Shown here in pieces: positions 53,525 to 60,948 of a stretch of 60,948 nucleotides of DNA (positions are counted from its first letter, which is position 1; every line of letters starts with the position of its first letter). Source of the DNA: Alphaproteobacteria bacterium (GTDB lineage Bacteria > Pseudomonadota > Alphaproteobacteria > Elsterales > Elsteraceae); the NCBI GenBank assembly GCA_004292755.1, contig RDXE01000041.1:1-60948 (forward strand). Reading direction: 5' to 3'. The notes beneath the pieces were generated by a model, which saw only the letters and a list, made by a program, of their open reading frames with translations, was not told the DNA's origin and ran no database searches. The translations under genes and the position numbers were made by a program.

Positions 53525-54520
53525 GTGGCCCAGCGTCAAAAGCCTTTGGTGATCGTCACCCGCAAGCTACCCGATCCAATCGAGCTGCGCATGATGGAGT
53601 TGTTCGACACGCGCCTGAACGCCGATGACACGGCGTTAACAGCGTCTCAACTGGCCGCCGCAGTTGCTGAGGCGGATGTGCTGGTGCCCACGGTCACAGA
53701 TCGCATTGATGACAGTGTGATCGCGGCGGCCGGTCCGCGTCTGAAGTTGATCGCCAGTTTTGGCACAGGCGTCGATCACATCGATTTGAAAGCCGCGCAT
53801 GCGCGCGGCATCACGGTCACCAACACGCCAGGGGTGCTGACCGAAGACACTGCCGACATGACCATGGCGCTGATTTTGGCGGTAGCCCGGCGCCTGTCTG
53901 AGGGTGAGCGACTGGTGCGCAGCGGCAATTGGACTGGCTGGGGGCCCGTGTCGATGCTGGGGTCGCGCCTGTCTGGCAAGCGGCTGGGCATTCTTGGCAT
54001 GGGCCGGATCGGGACTGCGTTGGCGCGGCGCGCGCGGGGGTTTGGCCTGTCGGTCCATTATCACAACCGCGCGCGCGTGCATCCGGAAGTTGAAGCGGAG
54101 TTGGAGGCAACCTATTGGGAAAGCCTGGATCAGATGCTGGCGCGGATGGACATCGTATCGATCAACTGTCCCGCCACACCTGGCACCTATCATATCCTGT
54201 CAGCCCGGCGGCTGCGCTTGATCCGACCGACCACCATTCTAGTCAACACCGCGCGCGGCGCAGCGATTGACGAGGCAGCGCTGGCCGATGCGCTGCGGGA
54301 GCGGCGGATTGCAGGGGCTGGGCTTGATGTTTACGAGCACGAGCCCGCGATCAATCCAAAGCTGTTGGGTCTCGATAATGTTGTCCTGCTGCCGCACATG
54401 GGCTCCGCCACGTTGGAGGGCCGGATCGATATGGGCGACAAGGTGATCATCAACATCAAAACCTTTACCGATGGGCATCGCCCACCGGATCGGGTGATTG
54501 AGGGGTTGGACGGCGTCTAG
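53525..54520 (+). CDS. D-2-hydroxyacid dehydrogenase (glyoxylate/hydroxypyruvate reductase type)
   Basis: A 331-residue NAD(P)-dependent dehydrogenase. The NAD-binding Rossmann motif GILGMGRIGTALARRARGFG lies near residues 155-175. Catalytic residues are Arg in NTARGAAID, Glu in YEHEPAIN and His in LLPHMGSAT. It reduces glyoxylate or hydroxypyruvate, or oxidises D-glycerate. The GTG start at 53525 follows AGGACC about eleven bases upstream. Its stop overlaps the RNase T2 stop by four bases, tail to tail. Confidence 0.93.
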   Translation: MAQRQKPLVIVTRKLPDPIELRMMELFDTRLNADDTALTASQLAAAVAEADVLVPTVTDRIDDSVIAAAGPRLKLIASFGTGVDHIDLKAAHARGITVTNTPGVLTEDTADMTMALILAVARRLSEGERLVRSGNWTGWGPVSMLGSRLSGKRLGILGMGRIGTALARRARGFGLSVHYHNRARVHPEVEAELEATYWESLDQMLARMDIVSINCPATPGTYHILSARRLRLIRPTTILVNTARGAAIDEAALADALRERRIAGAGLDVYEHEPAINPKLLGLDNVVLLPHMGSATLEGRIDMGDKVIINIKTFTDGHRPPDRVIEGLDGV

Positions 54521-55260
54521 CTCCCAGACGGTGCCGGCAGGGTGATCCGCTCTGCCCGGCAACGGCGCAATGGGGGCGTGCAACTGCGCGGAGTGGTGAG
54601 GTCTTTCTCGTAGCAGATCGCCACTTCCTCCAGTTGGTCACCGTCGCAGTTCAGCGCGATGGCAGCGCGATTAAGGCCAGGATTGGCCCGCACCCAGGCA
54701 TCCAAGATGTCGTTGCGCGCCAGCGCGCGCCCGGTCGGCAGCGAGGGAGGGGTGACCCGTCGAAAGGCCGCCATGGTGGCAGTGAAGTAGGCGGCAGGCG
54801 TTGCAAAGTCGCTGCAACTCCCATGTTTGCGCCATTGGCAAGTTTGGAGGCGCTGCCCGGGCAGCGTGCAGAGCGTGCTACGGACGACGGGCGCGGCCAG
54901 TGGTCCTGCCACCTCGGCATCGGTTGGGCGGCAGAATTGCGGGGCGCGCAGCGCACGCCCGTCATACTGCGGCCAAAGCCCATGAACCACCCAGCCGAAG
55001 CGATTGCCCGACCGGCACTGGAACTCGCCACTGGGGCCGCGGCCGGCGTCAGACGTGCAATAGGTGGGCGACCAGCTGATCACCAGCGCGTAGTACTCAA
55101 AGTCACCGGGGCGGCCAATCGTCTGGCCCTGGTCGGTGCAGGTGAAGTTGCGCGGCTGAACCTGGGGCGGCAGGGCGCAACTTGGCGCTGGTGGCGATTG
55201 AGCCAGGGCGTTGGAGGCCAGGACCAGGGTTGCTGCGGCGATTGCCAGCCAGGGTCGCAT
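54517..55260 (-). CDS. RNase T2-family protein with altered active site
   Basis: A 247-residue secreted RNase T2-type protein. The signal peptide MRPWLAIAAATLVLASNALAQ is clear. CAS I is VVHGLWPQ with His93. CAS II reads CQWRKHGSC (141-149), with Gln142 where most members have the catalytic Glu; Lys145 and His146 are kept. Several Cys pairs should form disulfides (CAL, FTC, TYC, FQC, CTLPG, CQW, CSDF, NCDGD). It would cleave RNA in the periplasm or outside. ATG 55260 begins the signal peptide and is preferred to 55281. Confidence 0.88.
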   Translation of the reverse strand: MRPWLAIAAATLVLASNALAQSPPAPSCALPPQVQPRNFTCTDQGQTIGRPGDFEYYALVISWSPTYCTSDAGRGPSGEFQCRSGNRFGWVVHGLWPQYDGRALRAPQFCRPTDAEVAGPLAAPVVRSTLCTLPGQRLQTCQWRKHGSCSDFATPAAYFTATMAAFRRVTPPSLPTGRALARNDILDAWVRANPGLNRAAIALNCDGDQLEEVAICYEKDLTTPRSCTPPLRRCRAERITLPAPSGS

Positions 55261-55305
55261 CGGATCATGCCCTCTCGGCAAGTGTTGCCGGGTGGAATCT
55301 GCCGA

Positions 55306-56112
55306 TCAGCCGAGACTGTCAAGCAAAGCCCGCACAGCAGCGCCACCGCGCGCGCCAGCGGTTGCCTCGGCCATCCCCTCCTGCCGAAGGGCGTCGCGCA
55401 GACGGCGGGCCACTTCTTCCAGAACGGCGCGTTGCTTTTGCGCGCGTTCCTCCGGGGGGAGGGTTGCCAGTCCCTCACGCGTCAGGCCTTGTTCGGCCAT
55501 CACACGCTCGGCGATCTCGCGGATCAAGCGTTTGATTTTCCAGCGCCAATAGCCGTTTAGTCCGTCCCCGACGATCTCGTGGAGCAGGGTTGCCGGGTCG
55601 TCGCTCTCGGTACCATCGAACAAGGCATCGAAGGCGGCTTGGGTTTCGGTATCGGTCTGCTCAGCCTCTGGTTCCACCAGCGGGGCGGCAGTACCAAACG
55701 CGCTGAGGCCACTGGGATTGGTGGTTTGGACGTCGCGAATCAATCCATCGACCAGGGCCGGAGCCAATCGCGGCGTTGTAGGCTTTGTGGCGGAGGTGCT
55801 CGTACGGCCCAGCGTGGAAACCAGAGCATCCAGGGCAAAACGGGCGCGTGGCAGTTCCCCGGCCAATAGGCCAGCTCCCACTTCATCCAGCCAGGACCGG
55901 GCTAAGCGATCATCGGCGGTGTCGGTCTCAGGGCCGGGTAAGCCAGTTGCCAGGGCGCTGTAGGCGCGGCGTGCTCCGCTCAAGTCCTCGGCCCGGAGGG
56001 CGGAGAACAATTGGCCGAGTGGTCGCGCCGAAGAGCCGTCGCTGCTGCCGGTGCCAGTCGGCACGCCAGCGCGCAGCATGGGGCCCGGCACTACGATTCC
56101 CCCGACAATCAT
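55306..56112 (-). CDS. Protein of unknown function beside the repeat array
   Basis: A 268-residue cytoplasmic protein that I do not recognise. The N-terminal 35 residues are Gly/Ser/Pro-rich. The middle (about 35-150) is helical and may be made of alpha-hairpin repeats (RAYSALATGL, RLARSWLDEVGAGLLAGELPRARFALDAL). The C-terminus is a long charged helix region (YWRWKIKRLIREIAERVMAEQG, LPPEERAQKQRAVLEEVARRLRDAL). The ATG at 56112 has AAAGGAT seven bases upstream. It is divergent from the DUF4143 ATPase, with the 23-bp repeats between. Confidence 0.6.
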   Translation of the reverse strand: MIVGGIVVPGPMLRAGVPTGTGSSDGSSARPLGQLFSALRAEDLSGARRAYSALATGLPGPETDTADDRLARSWLDEVGAGLLAGELPRARFALDALVSTLGRTSTSATKPTTPRLAPALVDGLIRDVQTTNPSGLSAFGTAAPLVEPEAEQTDTETQAAFDALFDGTESDDPATLLHEIVGDGLNGYWRWKIKRLIREIAERVMAEQGLTREGLATLPPEERAQKQRAVLEEVARRLRDALRQEGMAEATAGARGGAAVRALLDSLG

Positions 56113-56126
56113 CTGAACGATCCTTT

Positions 56127-56140
56127 GCCCATCGATGGGC
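56127..56140. promoter_or_regulatory. Perfect 14-bp palindrome GCCCATCGATGGGC
   Basis: A perfect palindrome sits 15 bases before the start codon of the unknown gene (minus strand) and about 70 bases from the repeat array. It may be an operator for the divergent region. This is position-based inference only. Confidence 0.35.
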
Positions 56141-56210
56141 CCTCGTGAGGCAAGAGCCGGGCCAAGTTGGCGAGCCGGTGGGTTTTGCCGCAGATGGCAG
56201 CGATGGGCCG

Positions 56211-56371
56211 CTAATCGCCGATTTCCGGGGTGGCTAATAGCCGTTTTCCGGGATGGCTAATAGCCGTTTTCCGGGATCACTAATAGCCGATTTCCGGCTA
56301 TGCTAATCGCCGTTTCCCGGCTCGCCTAATAGCCGATTTCCGGCTATACTAATCGCCGTTTTCCGGAAGAA
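56211..56371. repeat. Seven tandem 23-bp repeats (iteron-like) upstream of a DUF4143 ATPase
   Basis: Units start at 56211, 56234, 56257, 56280, 56303, 56326 and 56349, an exact 23-bp period. The conserved core is CTAATMGCCGWTTYCCGG; the last five bases vary, and the seventh unit ends in a partial copy. In units 4 and 6, ATAGCCG and CGGCTAT form a perfect dyad around five bases. Units are not separated by unique spacers, so it is not CRISPR. The array ends about 15 bp before ATG 56386, where it could bind a regulator or the ATPase itself. Confidence 0.9.
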
Positions 56372-56385
56372 TCAGGCTGAGTGCC

Positions 56386-57681
56386 ATGGTTGCCGTTGCT
56401 CGTCACCTGGAGGCCCGTGTGGTGCGCGCGCTGGCAGCGGCCAGGGTGATCAACATTTTCGGCCCGCGTCAGGCCGGGAAGACCACACTGGTACGCGACA
56501 GAATCAAGACCTCCAGCTACGTCACCCTGGATGCCGACGATCTTCGCCAAGCGTTGGCGGCCGATGCCTATGGTCAGTTGCGCTTGCTGGCCCGTGGCGC
56601 AGAGGAGCAGAAGCTGCCGCTTGCCATCGATGAGGTGCAGCGCCTGCCGTCCATGACGCTGGCGTTGAAGCAGATCGTCGATACGAATGACCGCAAAGGC
56701 CAGTTCCTGCTGACGGGATCGTCCAACGTCTTCACTATGGCGGCGGCGTTGGATTCCCTGGCGGGCAGGGTGATGTCTTTCACCCTGCGCCCCCTCAGCG
56801 CGGCCGAGATCCACGGGGCAGGGCCGGTGACCATCCTGGATGCCGTGGCCCGCGCCCCGGAGGATTGCCGATCAGCGCTGCCACTCCCGGCATCGGCCAG
56901 CCGCGAAGAGATGATCGACCTGATGGTCCGGGGCGGGTTCCCAGAAATCCGAACGCTTGCCCCCCAAGATCGTGAGGACCGCTACCGCAGTTATATGGAC
57001 AGTGTGATCGAGCGCGATGTTGCAGTGGTGGAGCCGATCCGCAAACCAGATGGGCTGCGCCGTCTGACTCATCAAATCGCCTATCGGACCGCCGGGGAAG
57101 CCGCTGTGGAGGAGTTGGGGCGCACGGCGGGCGGGCTGCGCAAGGAAACCGTCAATACCTACCTGACCATCTTGGAGAAGCTGGAATTGATCCGCCGTCT
57201 GGGGGCCTGGGCCTCTGGCATGACCCGGCGGGAGATCAAGCGCCCAAAACTGCACCTTCTGGACACCGGCCTTGCCACTGTTTTGCGAGGGGAAGATGCC
57301 TCCAGCTTTGGTGCGCTGGCCAATCCCACGGCGCTGGGGGCCGTCCTTGAAACCTTCGTCTATACCGAGCTGGAAAAAAGTCTGCCGCTGCAATCCAGTC
57401 GGTGGTCCTTGTATCACTATCGCGATGACAACGGGCATGAGGTGGACATCCTGGCCGAGGCACCAGGAAACATTCTCGCTCTGTTTGAAATCAAAGCCGC
57501 GGCGATGGTGAGCGATCGCGATTTCAAGCATCTGGACTGGTTTTTCAGCTCTGCTGGTCCGGGCGCCAGCCACCGGGGTGTGGCGTTTGTGGTCTATCTC
57601 GGCGACCGGTTGCTGTCCTTTGGGCCGCGTCGGATTGCCTTGCCCTTGTCGATGTTCTGGTCGTTTCCCCCCACCACCTGA
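56386..57681 (+). CDS. AAA-type ATPase with DUF4143 and PD-(D/E)XK-like C-terminus
   Basis: A 431-residue protein. The ATPase domain shows Walker A GPRQAGKTT (26-34), Walker B LAIDEVQ (79-85) and LLTGSSN (109-115, sensor-like). A middle helical region (about 180-290) carries a possible winged HTH (RKETVNTYLTILEKLELIRRL). The DUF4143 C-terminus has a nuclease-like pattern GHEVDIL (350-356) and ALFEIKAA (365-372): Asp354 with the ExK of EIK. This could be a DNA-processing or defence protein, but the function of the family is not established. It starts 15 bp after the repeats, with weak ribosome-binding bases. No other defence gene is adjacent. Confidence 0.85.
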   Translation: MVAVARHLEARVVRALAAARVINIFGPRQAGKTTLVRDRIKTSSYVTLDADDLRQALAADAYGQLRLLARGAEEQKLPLAIDEVQRLPSMTLALKQIVDTNDRKGQFLLTGSSNVFTMAAALDSLAGRVMSFTLRPLSAAEIHGAGPVTILDAVARAPEDCRSALPLPASASREEMIDLMVRGGFPEIRTLAPQDREDRYRSYMDSVIERDVAVVEPIRKPDGLRRLTHQIAYRTAGEAAVEELGRTAGGLRKETVNTYLTILEKLELIRRLGAWASGMTRREIKRPKLHLLDTGLATVLRGEDASSFGALANPTALGAVLETFVYTELEKSLPLQSSRWSLYHYRDDNGHEVDILAEAPGNILALFEIKAAAMVSDRDFKHLDWFFSSAGPGASHRGVAFVVYLGDRLLSFGPRRIALPLSMFWSFPPTT

Positions 57682-57688
57682 GACCCTA

Positions 57689-57713
57689 CCAGCGCATCCA
57701 TCAGCCGCGCTGG
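57689..57713. terminator. Inverted repeat between convergent ATPase and DUF1194 genes
   Basis: CCAGCGC (57689-57695) pairs with GCGCTGG (57707-57713) over an 11-base loop. It lies shortly after the ATPase stop and lacks a T-tract. Confidence 0.4.
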
Positions 57714-57733
57714 CGGGGCCGTCAAGCAGTCGC

Positions 57734-58504
57734 CTAGGGCAGAGCCGCGTATTGCGTTGTCCCATCGCTTGGCAGCGACGTGATTTCGCGGATCAGCTTG
57801 GCCAGGATCGCGTCGGAGAAGGTAACAAAGCTCTCCGCCGGGACAACAAAAGCACCGGGACCGCCAATCACAAAGTCGCGATAGTAGTCATCCAGCTTGG
57901 GCTCAGGGCGCCCAAACGGATTGCCGCGATCATTCATGATGGGCAGGCCATTGATGACAATGCCCTCAGCCAACGCGGCATCGCGGGCCACCTCCACCGC
58001 CCGACCAGAATTGTTGGCGCCATCGCCAGAGATGTCGATCACTTGGCGTGCGCCCTCATAAGGGCTGGTCCGAAACAGTTCGACAGCCAAATCAATGGCA
58101 GCCGAGATTGAGGTGTACGCAGCGAAAGCCCGAGGTGCGGCCAGGATGTCGCTCGCTACCCGCTCAAAGTCATCCTCAGAACGAACAAGTGTCCAAGGGA
58201 CGATCACCCGTTGTTGATCAACGCCGGACCATTCGACATAGGTCAAAGCGATTGCCCCGATTGCCCCGCCTTGGATCGCGCGCAGGACCTTAGGATTAGA
58301 TAAGGCTGACGCGTATCCTTGACGCTGTAATTCGAACTCTTCCGAGTCGATCGAGCGCGAAACATCGACTGCCAAAACCAACTCCAGATCAACCGGAATC
58401 GTTTTGTTCGCAGCCTGGATTTGAGCCAGTGCTTCTGTATTCGGCTGGGTCAGCAACAATGCTGCCCCCAGAAGCGACGCCAGAAGACGCAAGAGAACGC
58501 TCAT
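57734..58504 (-). CDS. DUF1194 von Willebrand factor A-type exported protein
   Basis: A 256-residue protein with a signal peptide (LLRLLASLLGAALLLTQPNTEALA). DUF1194 is a VWA-like fold with a MIDAS motif DVSRS (DxSxS) in LELVLAVDVSRSIDSEEF, the later Thr-containing TSISAAIDLAVEL, and the VIDISGDGANN segment with an Asp that completes the metal site. It therefore likely binds a divalent ion and a partner in the periplasm. The exact role is unknown. It converges with the DUF4143 ATPase gene. Confidence 0.88.
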   Translation of the reverse strand: MSVLLRLLASLLGAALLLTQPNTEALAQIQAANKTIPVDLELVLAVDVSRSIDSEEFELQRQGYASALSNPKVLRAIQGGAIGAIALTYVEWSGVDQQRVIVPWTLVRSEDDFERVASDILAAPRAFAAYTSISAAIDLAVELFRTSPYEGARQVIDISGDGANNSGRAVEVARDAALAEGIVINGLPIMNDRGNPFGRPEPKLDDYYRDFVIGGPGAFVVPAESFVTFSDAILAKLIREITSLPSDGTTQYAALP

Positions 58505-58700
58505 GGATCACCCCTCCCAGCAGAAAGGATTAGGCAGCGTGCGCCTGTTTTCCAACGACGTCTAGGGGGTATCCTCTGCGACGCACGGTCACGCAAGCAT
58601 AGGATGATCCCTCGGTGGACGGACGGGGTGGCATCCCCGGCTCGCCTTCGGTAAGGGAAGGGGAGGTGCCGCACCGACGGTGATAGCGAGGACCGAAGCC

Positions 58701-58958
58701 ATGGCAGATGAAGCGACGCGCATGCTGATCGCGCGCGCGATCAAGAAGGCAGACACGCGGTATTTCTGGGAAGATTACTCCAAGCAGGCCGACGCCGTGG
58801 TGCAGGCTCTGGCGGAACAAGGCTTGCGCATCGTCCCTGCGAGCCCGACAGCAGAGATGACCCGCAGCGCCAAAGAGGCGCTTCAGTACGGCATCCAGCA
58901 CAAGCAGGACCTGGTCGCGACGATCTGGCGCGTGATGGTCGCAGCGGCCCTGCGCTGA
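58701..58958 (+). CDS. Small conserved-looking protein, function unknown
   Basis: An 85-residue, helical, soluble protein that I cannot assign. It has no signal peptide. Aromatic and charged residues cluster at RYFWEDYSKQADAVVQALAEQGLRIVP, with a helical C-terminus (SAKEALQYGIQHKQDLVATIWRVMVAA). ATG 58701 has GAGGA ten bases upstream and is preferred to the GTG at 58680. It is divergent from the DUF1194 gene by about 200 bp (nothing else is seen in that gap) and ends seven bases before the next gene's stop. Confidence 0.6.
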   Translation: MADEATRMLIARAIKKADTRYFWEDYSKQADAVVQALAEQGLRIVPASPTAEMTRSAKEALQYGIQHKQDLVATIWRVMVAAALR

Positions 58959-58965
58959 CCAATCC

Positions 58966-60024
58966 TCAGCGCCGGAGCGGTATGCAGCGCACCCCCGCTG
59001 CGATCAGCGCGCGGCAGCGCGCTTCGATGTCCTCGCGGGAAGCCGGAGCACCGGCGAACACCCGCGTCACGGGGCCAAGGCTGGCAACCTCCGCCCGCTC
59101 ATAGCCGACCTCAAGATCCGCCAGTGCCGCCCCGTGAAGGCGCCGAAGCCGTCGCCACTCCTCTTCCCCGCCACTGCCGTGCCCAGGCACAGAGGCAATG
59201 TGGGCAACAAACTGCCCCGCCTGCGGTCGCGCCGCGATCACTGGTGCGCGTCGCTCCCCCTCACTCTGAGCGGCGCGGGTGGGTGGGGGTGGCGGCGGCG
59301 GAGGTGGTGGCGGTGGAGGCGGCGGTGCAGGCGGTGGTGGCGGAGGTGGAGGTGGTGTAGGCGGCGGCGGAGGTGGCGGAGGGGTTGGCGCCACGGCTAC
59401 TGACGGTGGCAGTGTCCGTGCGGGCCGCGCGGGGGGCGCTGCTGGAACGGGGGGCGGTGCCGGTGTTGGTTCTTGGATCACCCGGTCGGCTGTTTGGACA
59501 TCTGCTGGTGGGAGGCTGGCGGCGAGGGTCTGGGCCAATGCGCTTGCGTCTTCAACGCCCCCCGCGACTGCCCGGCGCGCCCAGCCGATTGCCCGGATCG
59601 GGTCGACCGGTGTGCCGACACCGCGGGCGTGGAGTTGGGCAAGATTGAAGGCCGAGGCGGTGTCTCCCCGTCGCGCGGCAGTTTCGATCAGGCGAAAGCC
59701 CCGCGCAGGGTCCGGATCGATGCCGCGGCCCTCCACCAGCAACGAGCCAAACAACCCAAGTGCCTGACTGTGCCCAGCGGCCGCAGCGCGCTGCACCCAA
59801 CCCACGGCCTCCGCTGGGTCGAGCGCAACGCCGTCGCCCTTGAGATACAGCAGAGCGAGATTGTACATCGCGCGGGCATCGCCCATGCGGGCGGCGGCTT
59901 TGAACTCCTGGGCTGCGGTTTCGGAGTCGCGGGCCTGCAACGCGGCAACTCCCGCGGCAAAATCCGCCACCGCGGGTATTGGAAAACCAAGGCCCAGGGC
60001 GAAAAAGATTAACCCCCGCTTCAT
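58966..60024 (-). CDS. Sel1-repeat, polyproline and SPOR-domain exported protein
   Basis: A 352-residue protein. A signal peptide (GLIFFALGLGFPIPAVA) precedes about four Sel1 repeats (about 22-165: AMYNLALLYLKGDGVALDPAEAVGWVQRAAAAGH and similar). A proline-rich linker at about 185-250 has uninterrupted runs of up to 17 prolines. The C-terminal SPOR domain (about 270-352: FVAHIASVPGHGSGGEEEWRRLRRLHG ... CRALIAAGVRCIPL) should bind denuded septal peptidoglycan. Together this suggests a scaffold anchored at the division site, inferred from domains alone. The GGT-rich coding DNA of the linker is prone to slippage. Confidence 0.88.
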   Translation of the reverse strand: MKRGLIFFALGLGFPIPAVADFAAGVAALQARDSETAAQEFKAAARMGDARAMYNLALLYLKGDGVALDPAEAVGWVQRAAAAGHSQALGLFGSLLVEGRGIDPDPARGFRLIETAARRGDTASAFNLAQLHARGVGTPVDPIRAIGWARRAVAGGVEDASALAQTLAASLPPADVQTADRVIQEPTPAPPPVPAAPPARPARTLPPSVAVAPTPPPPPPPPTPPPPPPPPPAPPPPPPPPPPPPPPPTRAAQSEGERRAPVIAARPQAGQFVAHIASVPGHGSGGEEEWRRLRRLHGAALADLEVGYERAEVASLGPVTRVFAGAPASREDIEARCRALIAAGVRCIPLRR

Positions 60025-60075
60025 CTTGCCGGGAATTCTAACGAATTTAGATGAAGTTGAGAACCCCGTCAGAGA

Positions 60076-60948
60076 TCAATCGGCTTCGACATTGATGGAG
60101 GCATGGTCGAATTGCAGTGCGGCCAGCCGGGCATAGAGCCCACCTTCCCGCACCAGGGCCGCATGGGTGCCGGTTTCCACCACCCGCCCACGATCCATCA
60201 CCAGCAGCCGGTCCGCTGACACCACGGTGGCCAGACGGTGGGCAACCACCAGCGTTGTCCGGCCGCGCATCAGGCGATCCAGGGCGGCTTGCACAATGCG
60301 CTCTGATTCCGCGTCCAGGGCCGAGGTTGCTTCGTCCAACAGCAGCAACGCAGGATCGCGCAAGATGGCGCGGGCAATCGCGATCCGCTGGCGTTGACCC
60401 CCAGACAGCTTGACGCCCCGTTCGCCCAACGCTGTGTCATAGCCTTCCGGCAGACGCTCAATGAACTCATCCGCGTAGGCGGCGGCGGCGGCGGCGCGCA
60501 CCTCGGCATCGCTGGCATCGGGCCGCCCGTACCGGATGTTATCGGCTGCCGACGTGGCAAAGATCACGGGGTCCTGCGGCACGACGCCGATCCGGCGGCG
60601 CAACGCCAGCGGGTCGGTGCGCGCAATGTCCACACCGTCCAGTCGGATCACCCCCTGCTGGGGATCGTAGAAGCGCAGCAAAAGCTGAAACACAGTGGTC
60701 TTGCCCGCACCAGAGGGGCCAACCAGGGCCACGGTCTCCCCGGCTGCGATGGACACAGTCAAACGATCCAGCGCGGGACGGTCTGGGCGCGAGGGGTAGA
60801 AGAACGTGACCTCCGCCATCTCCAACAAGCCGCGCGCGGGGGTTGGAAGCGGCAGGGGGCTGGCAGGTGCTTTGATGTCGGGCTCGGTCGCCAGCAGTTC
60901 GAACAGCCGCTCGGCCGCACCAGCCGCGCGCTGCAACTCCCCCATCAC
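60076..60948 (-). CDS. ABC exporter (MsbA/multidrug type), C-terminal ATPase half, partial
   Basis: The last 290 residues of a type I ABC exporter; the transmembrane half lies beyond the right edge, so the apparent start is only the window border. Walker A is [10 protein letters not shown]-loop [21 protein letters not shown], signature LSGGQRQR, Walker [14 protein letters not shown], and the switch region [15 protein letters not shown]. Members export lipids, lipopolysaccharide precursors or drugs. It lies 51 bases upstream of the Sel1-SPOR gene on the same strand. Confidence 0.92.
   Translation of the reverse strand: MMGELQRAAGAAERLFELLATEPDIKAPASPLPLPTPARGLLEMAEVTFFYPSRPDRPALDRLTVSIAAGETVALVGPSGAGKTTVFQLLLRFYDPQQGVIRLDGVDIARTDPLALRRRIGVVPQDPVIFATSAADNIRYGRPDASDAEVRAAAAAAYADEFIERLPEGYDTALGERGVKLSGGQRQRIAIARAILRDPALLLLDEATSALDAESERIVQAALDRLMRGRTTLVVAHRLATVVSADRLLVMDRGRVVETGTHAALVREGGLYARLAALQFDHASINVEAD

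Noticed and set aside
56211-56371. CRISPR array
   Set aside because: Repeats are directly adjacent at 23-bp spacing without unique spacers, and no cas genes are near.
59279-59767. Plus-strand Gly-rich frame
   Set aside because: Mirror of the polyproline linker of the Sel1-SPOR gene on the minus strand.
1-60948. tRNA or rRNA genes
   Set aside because: Scanning by eye for the T-arm consensus and cloverleaf arms on both strands gave no convincing case; a covariance search would be decisive.

Overview
The window is a GC-rich (roughly two-thirds G+C), gene-dense stretch of a Gram-negative chromosome. It encodes an outer-membrane porin, MlaA/MlaC, RND and MacAB-type efflux pumps, a Psp envelope-stress system and an RpoH-type sigma factor. 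Gene content and order (DUF3576-leuS, comF-grxC-DUF1178, SH3 protein next to a 2-hydroxyacid dehydrogenase, DUF1194, FNR-type regulator with four cysteines) point to an alphaproteobacterium, probably of the Rhodospirillales/Azospirillales type. This is inferred from sequence alone. I saw no rRNA, tRNA, CRISPR array, insertion sequence or prophage.

Left part (1-20 kb): a penicillin-binding protein 1C cut by the left edge; a small Tat-like exported protein; a PfkB sugar kinase overlapping a MeaB GTPase; an FNR-type regulator; a Bax-inhibitor-1 membrane protein; an I78-type inhibitor and an orphan ABC ATPase. A complete psp locus follows (pspF divergent from pspABC, with a readable sigma-54 promoter), then a DMT exporter with a TPR protein, a cyclic-nucleotide-gated potassium channel, a porin with a clear terminator, and DUF3576-leuS followed by a sigma-like protein and a pentapeptide-repeat protein.

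Middle (20-40 kb): a signalling and efflux region. A FIST-domain protein, a large multi-PAS hybrid histidine kinase and an inositol-phosphatase-family enzyme form a tightly overlapping operon that resembles NosP/NahK nitric-oxide signalling. A divergent HisKA_2 kinase precedes an RND pump, which is followed by a third kinase. An SGNH hydrolase, a MacA-type adaptor with separate ATPase and permease, and mlaA-mlaC come next.

Right part (40-61 kb): comF-grxC-DUF1178, a DUF2272 lipoprotein and a Sel1 protein, then an AT-rich cassette with a PIN-domain toxin-like protein wedged against prmA. After it come a UvrD-type helicase, an RTX protein, a Tat-exported kelch protein, an RpoH-type sigma factor, a degenerate metallophosphoesterase, SH3 and dehydrogenase genes, RNase T2 and an unrecognised protein. 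A DUF4143 ATPase is preceded by seven exact-period 23-bp repeats. DUF1194, a Sel1-polyproline-SPOR protein and an ABC exporter cut by the right edge close the window.

The best candidates for something not yet described are the 23-bp repeat array in front of the DUF4143 ATPase, the PIN cassette with an unrecognised upstream partner, and the FIST/hybrid-kinase/phosphatase operon.
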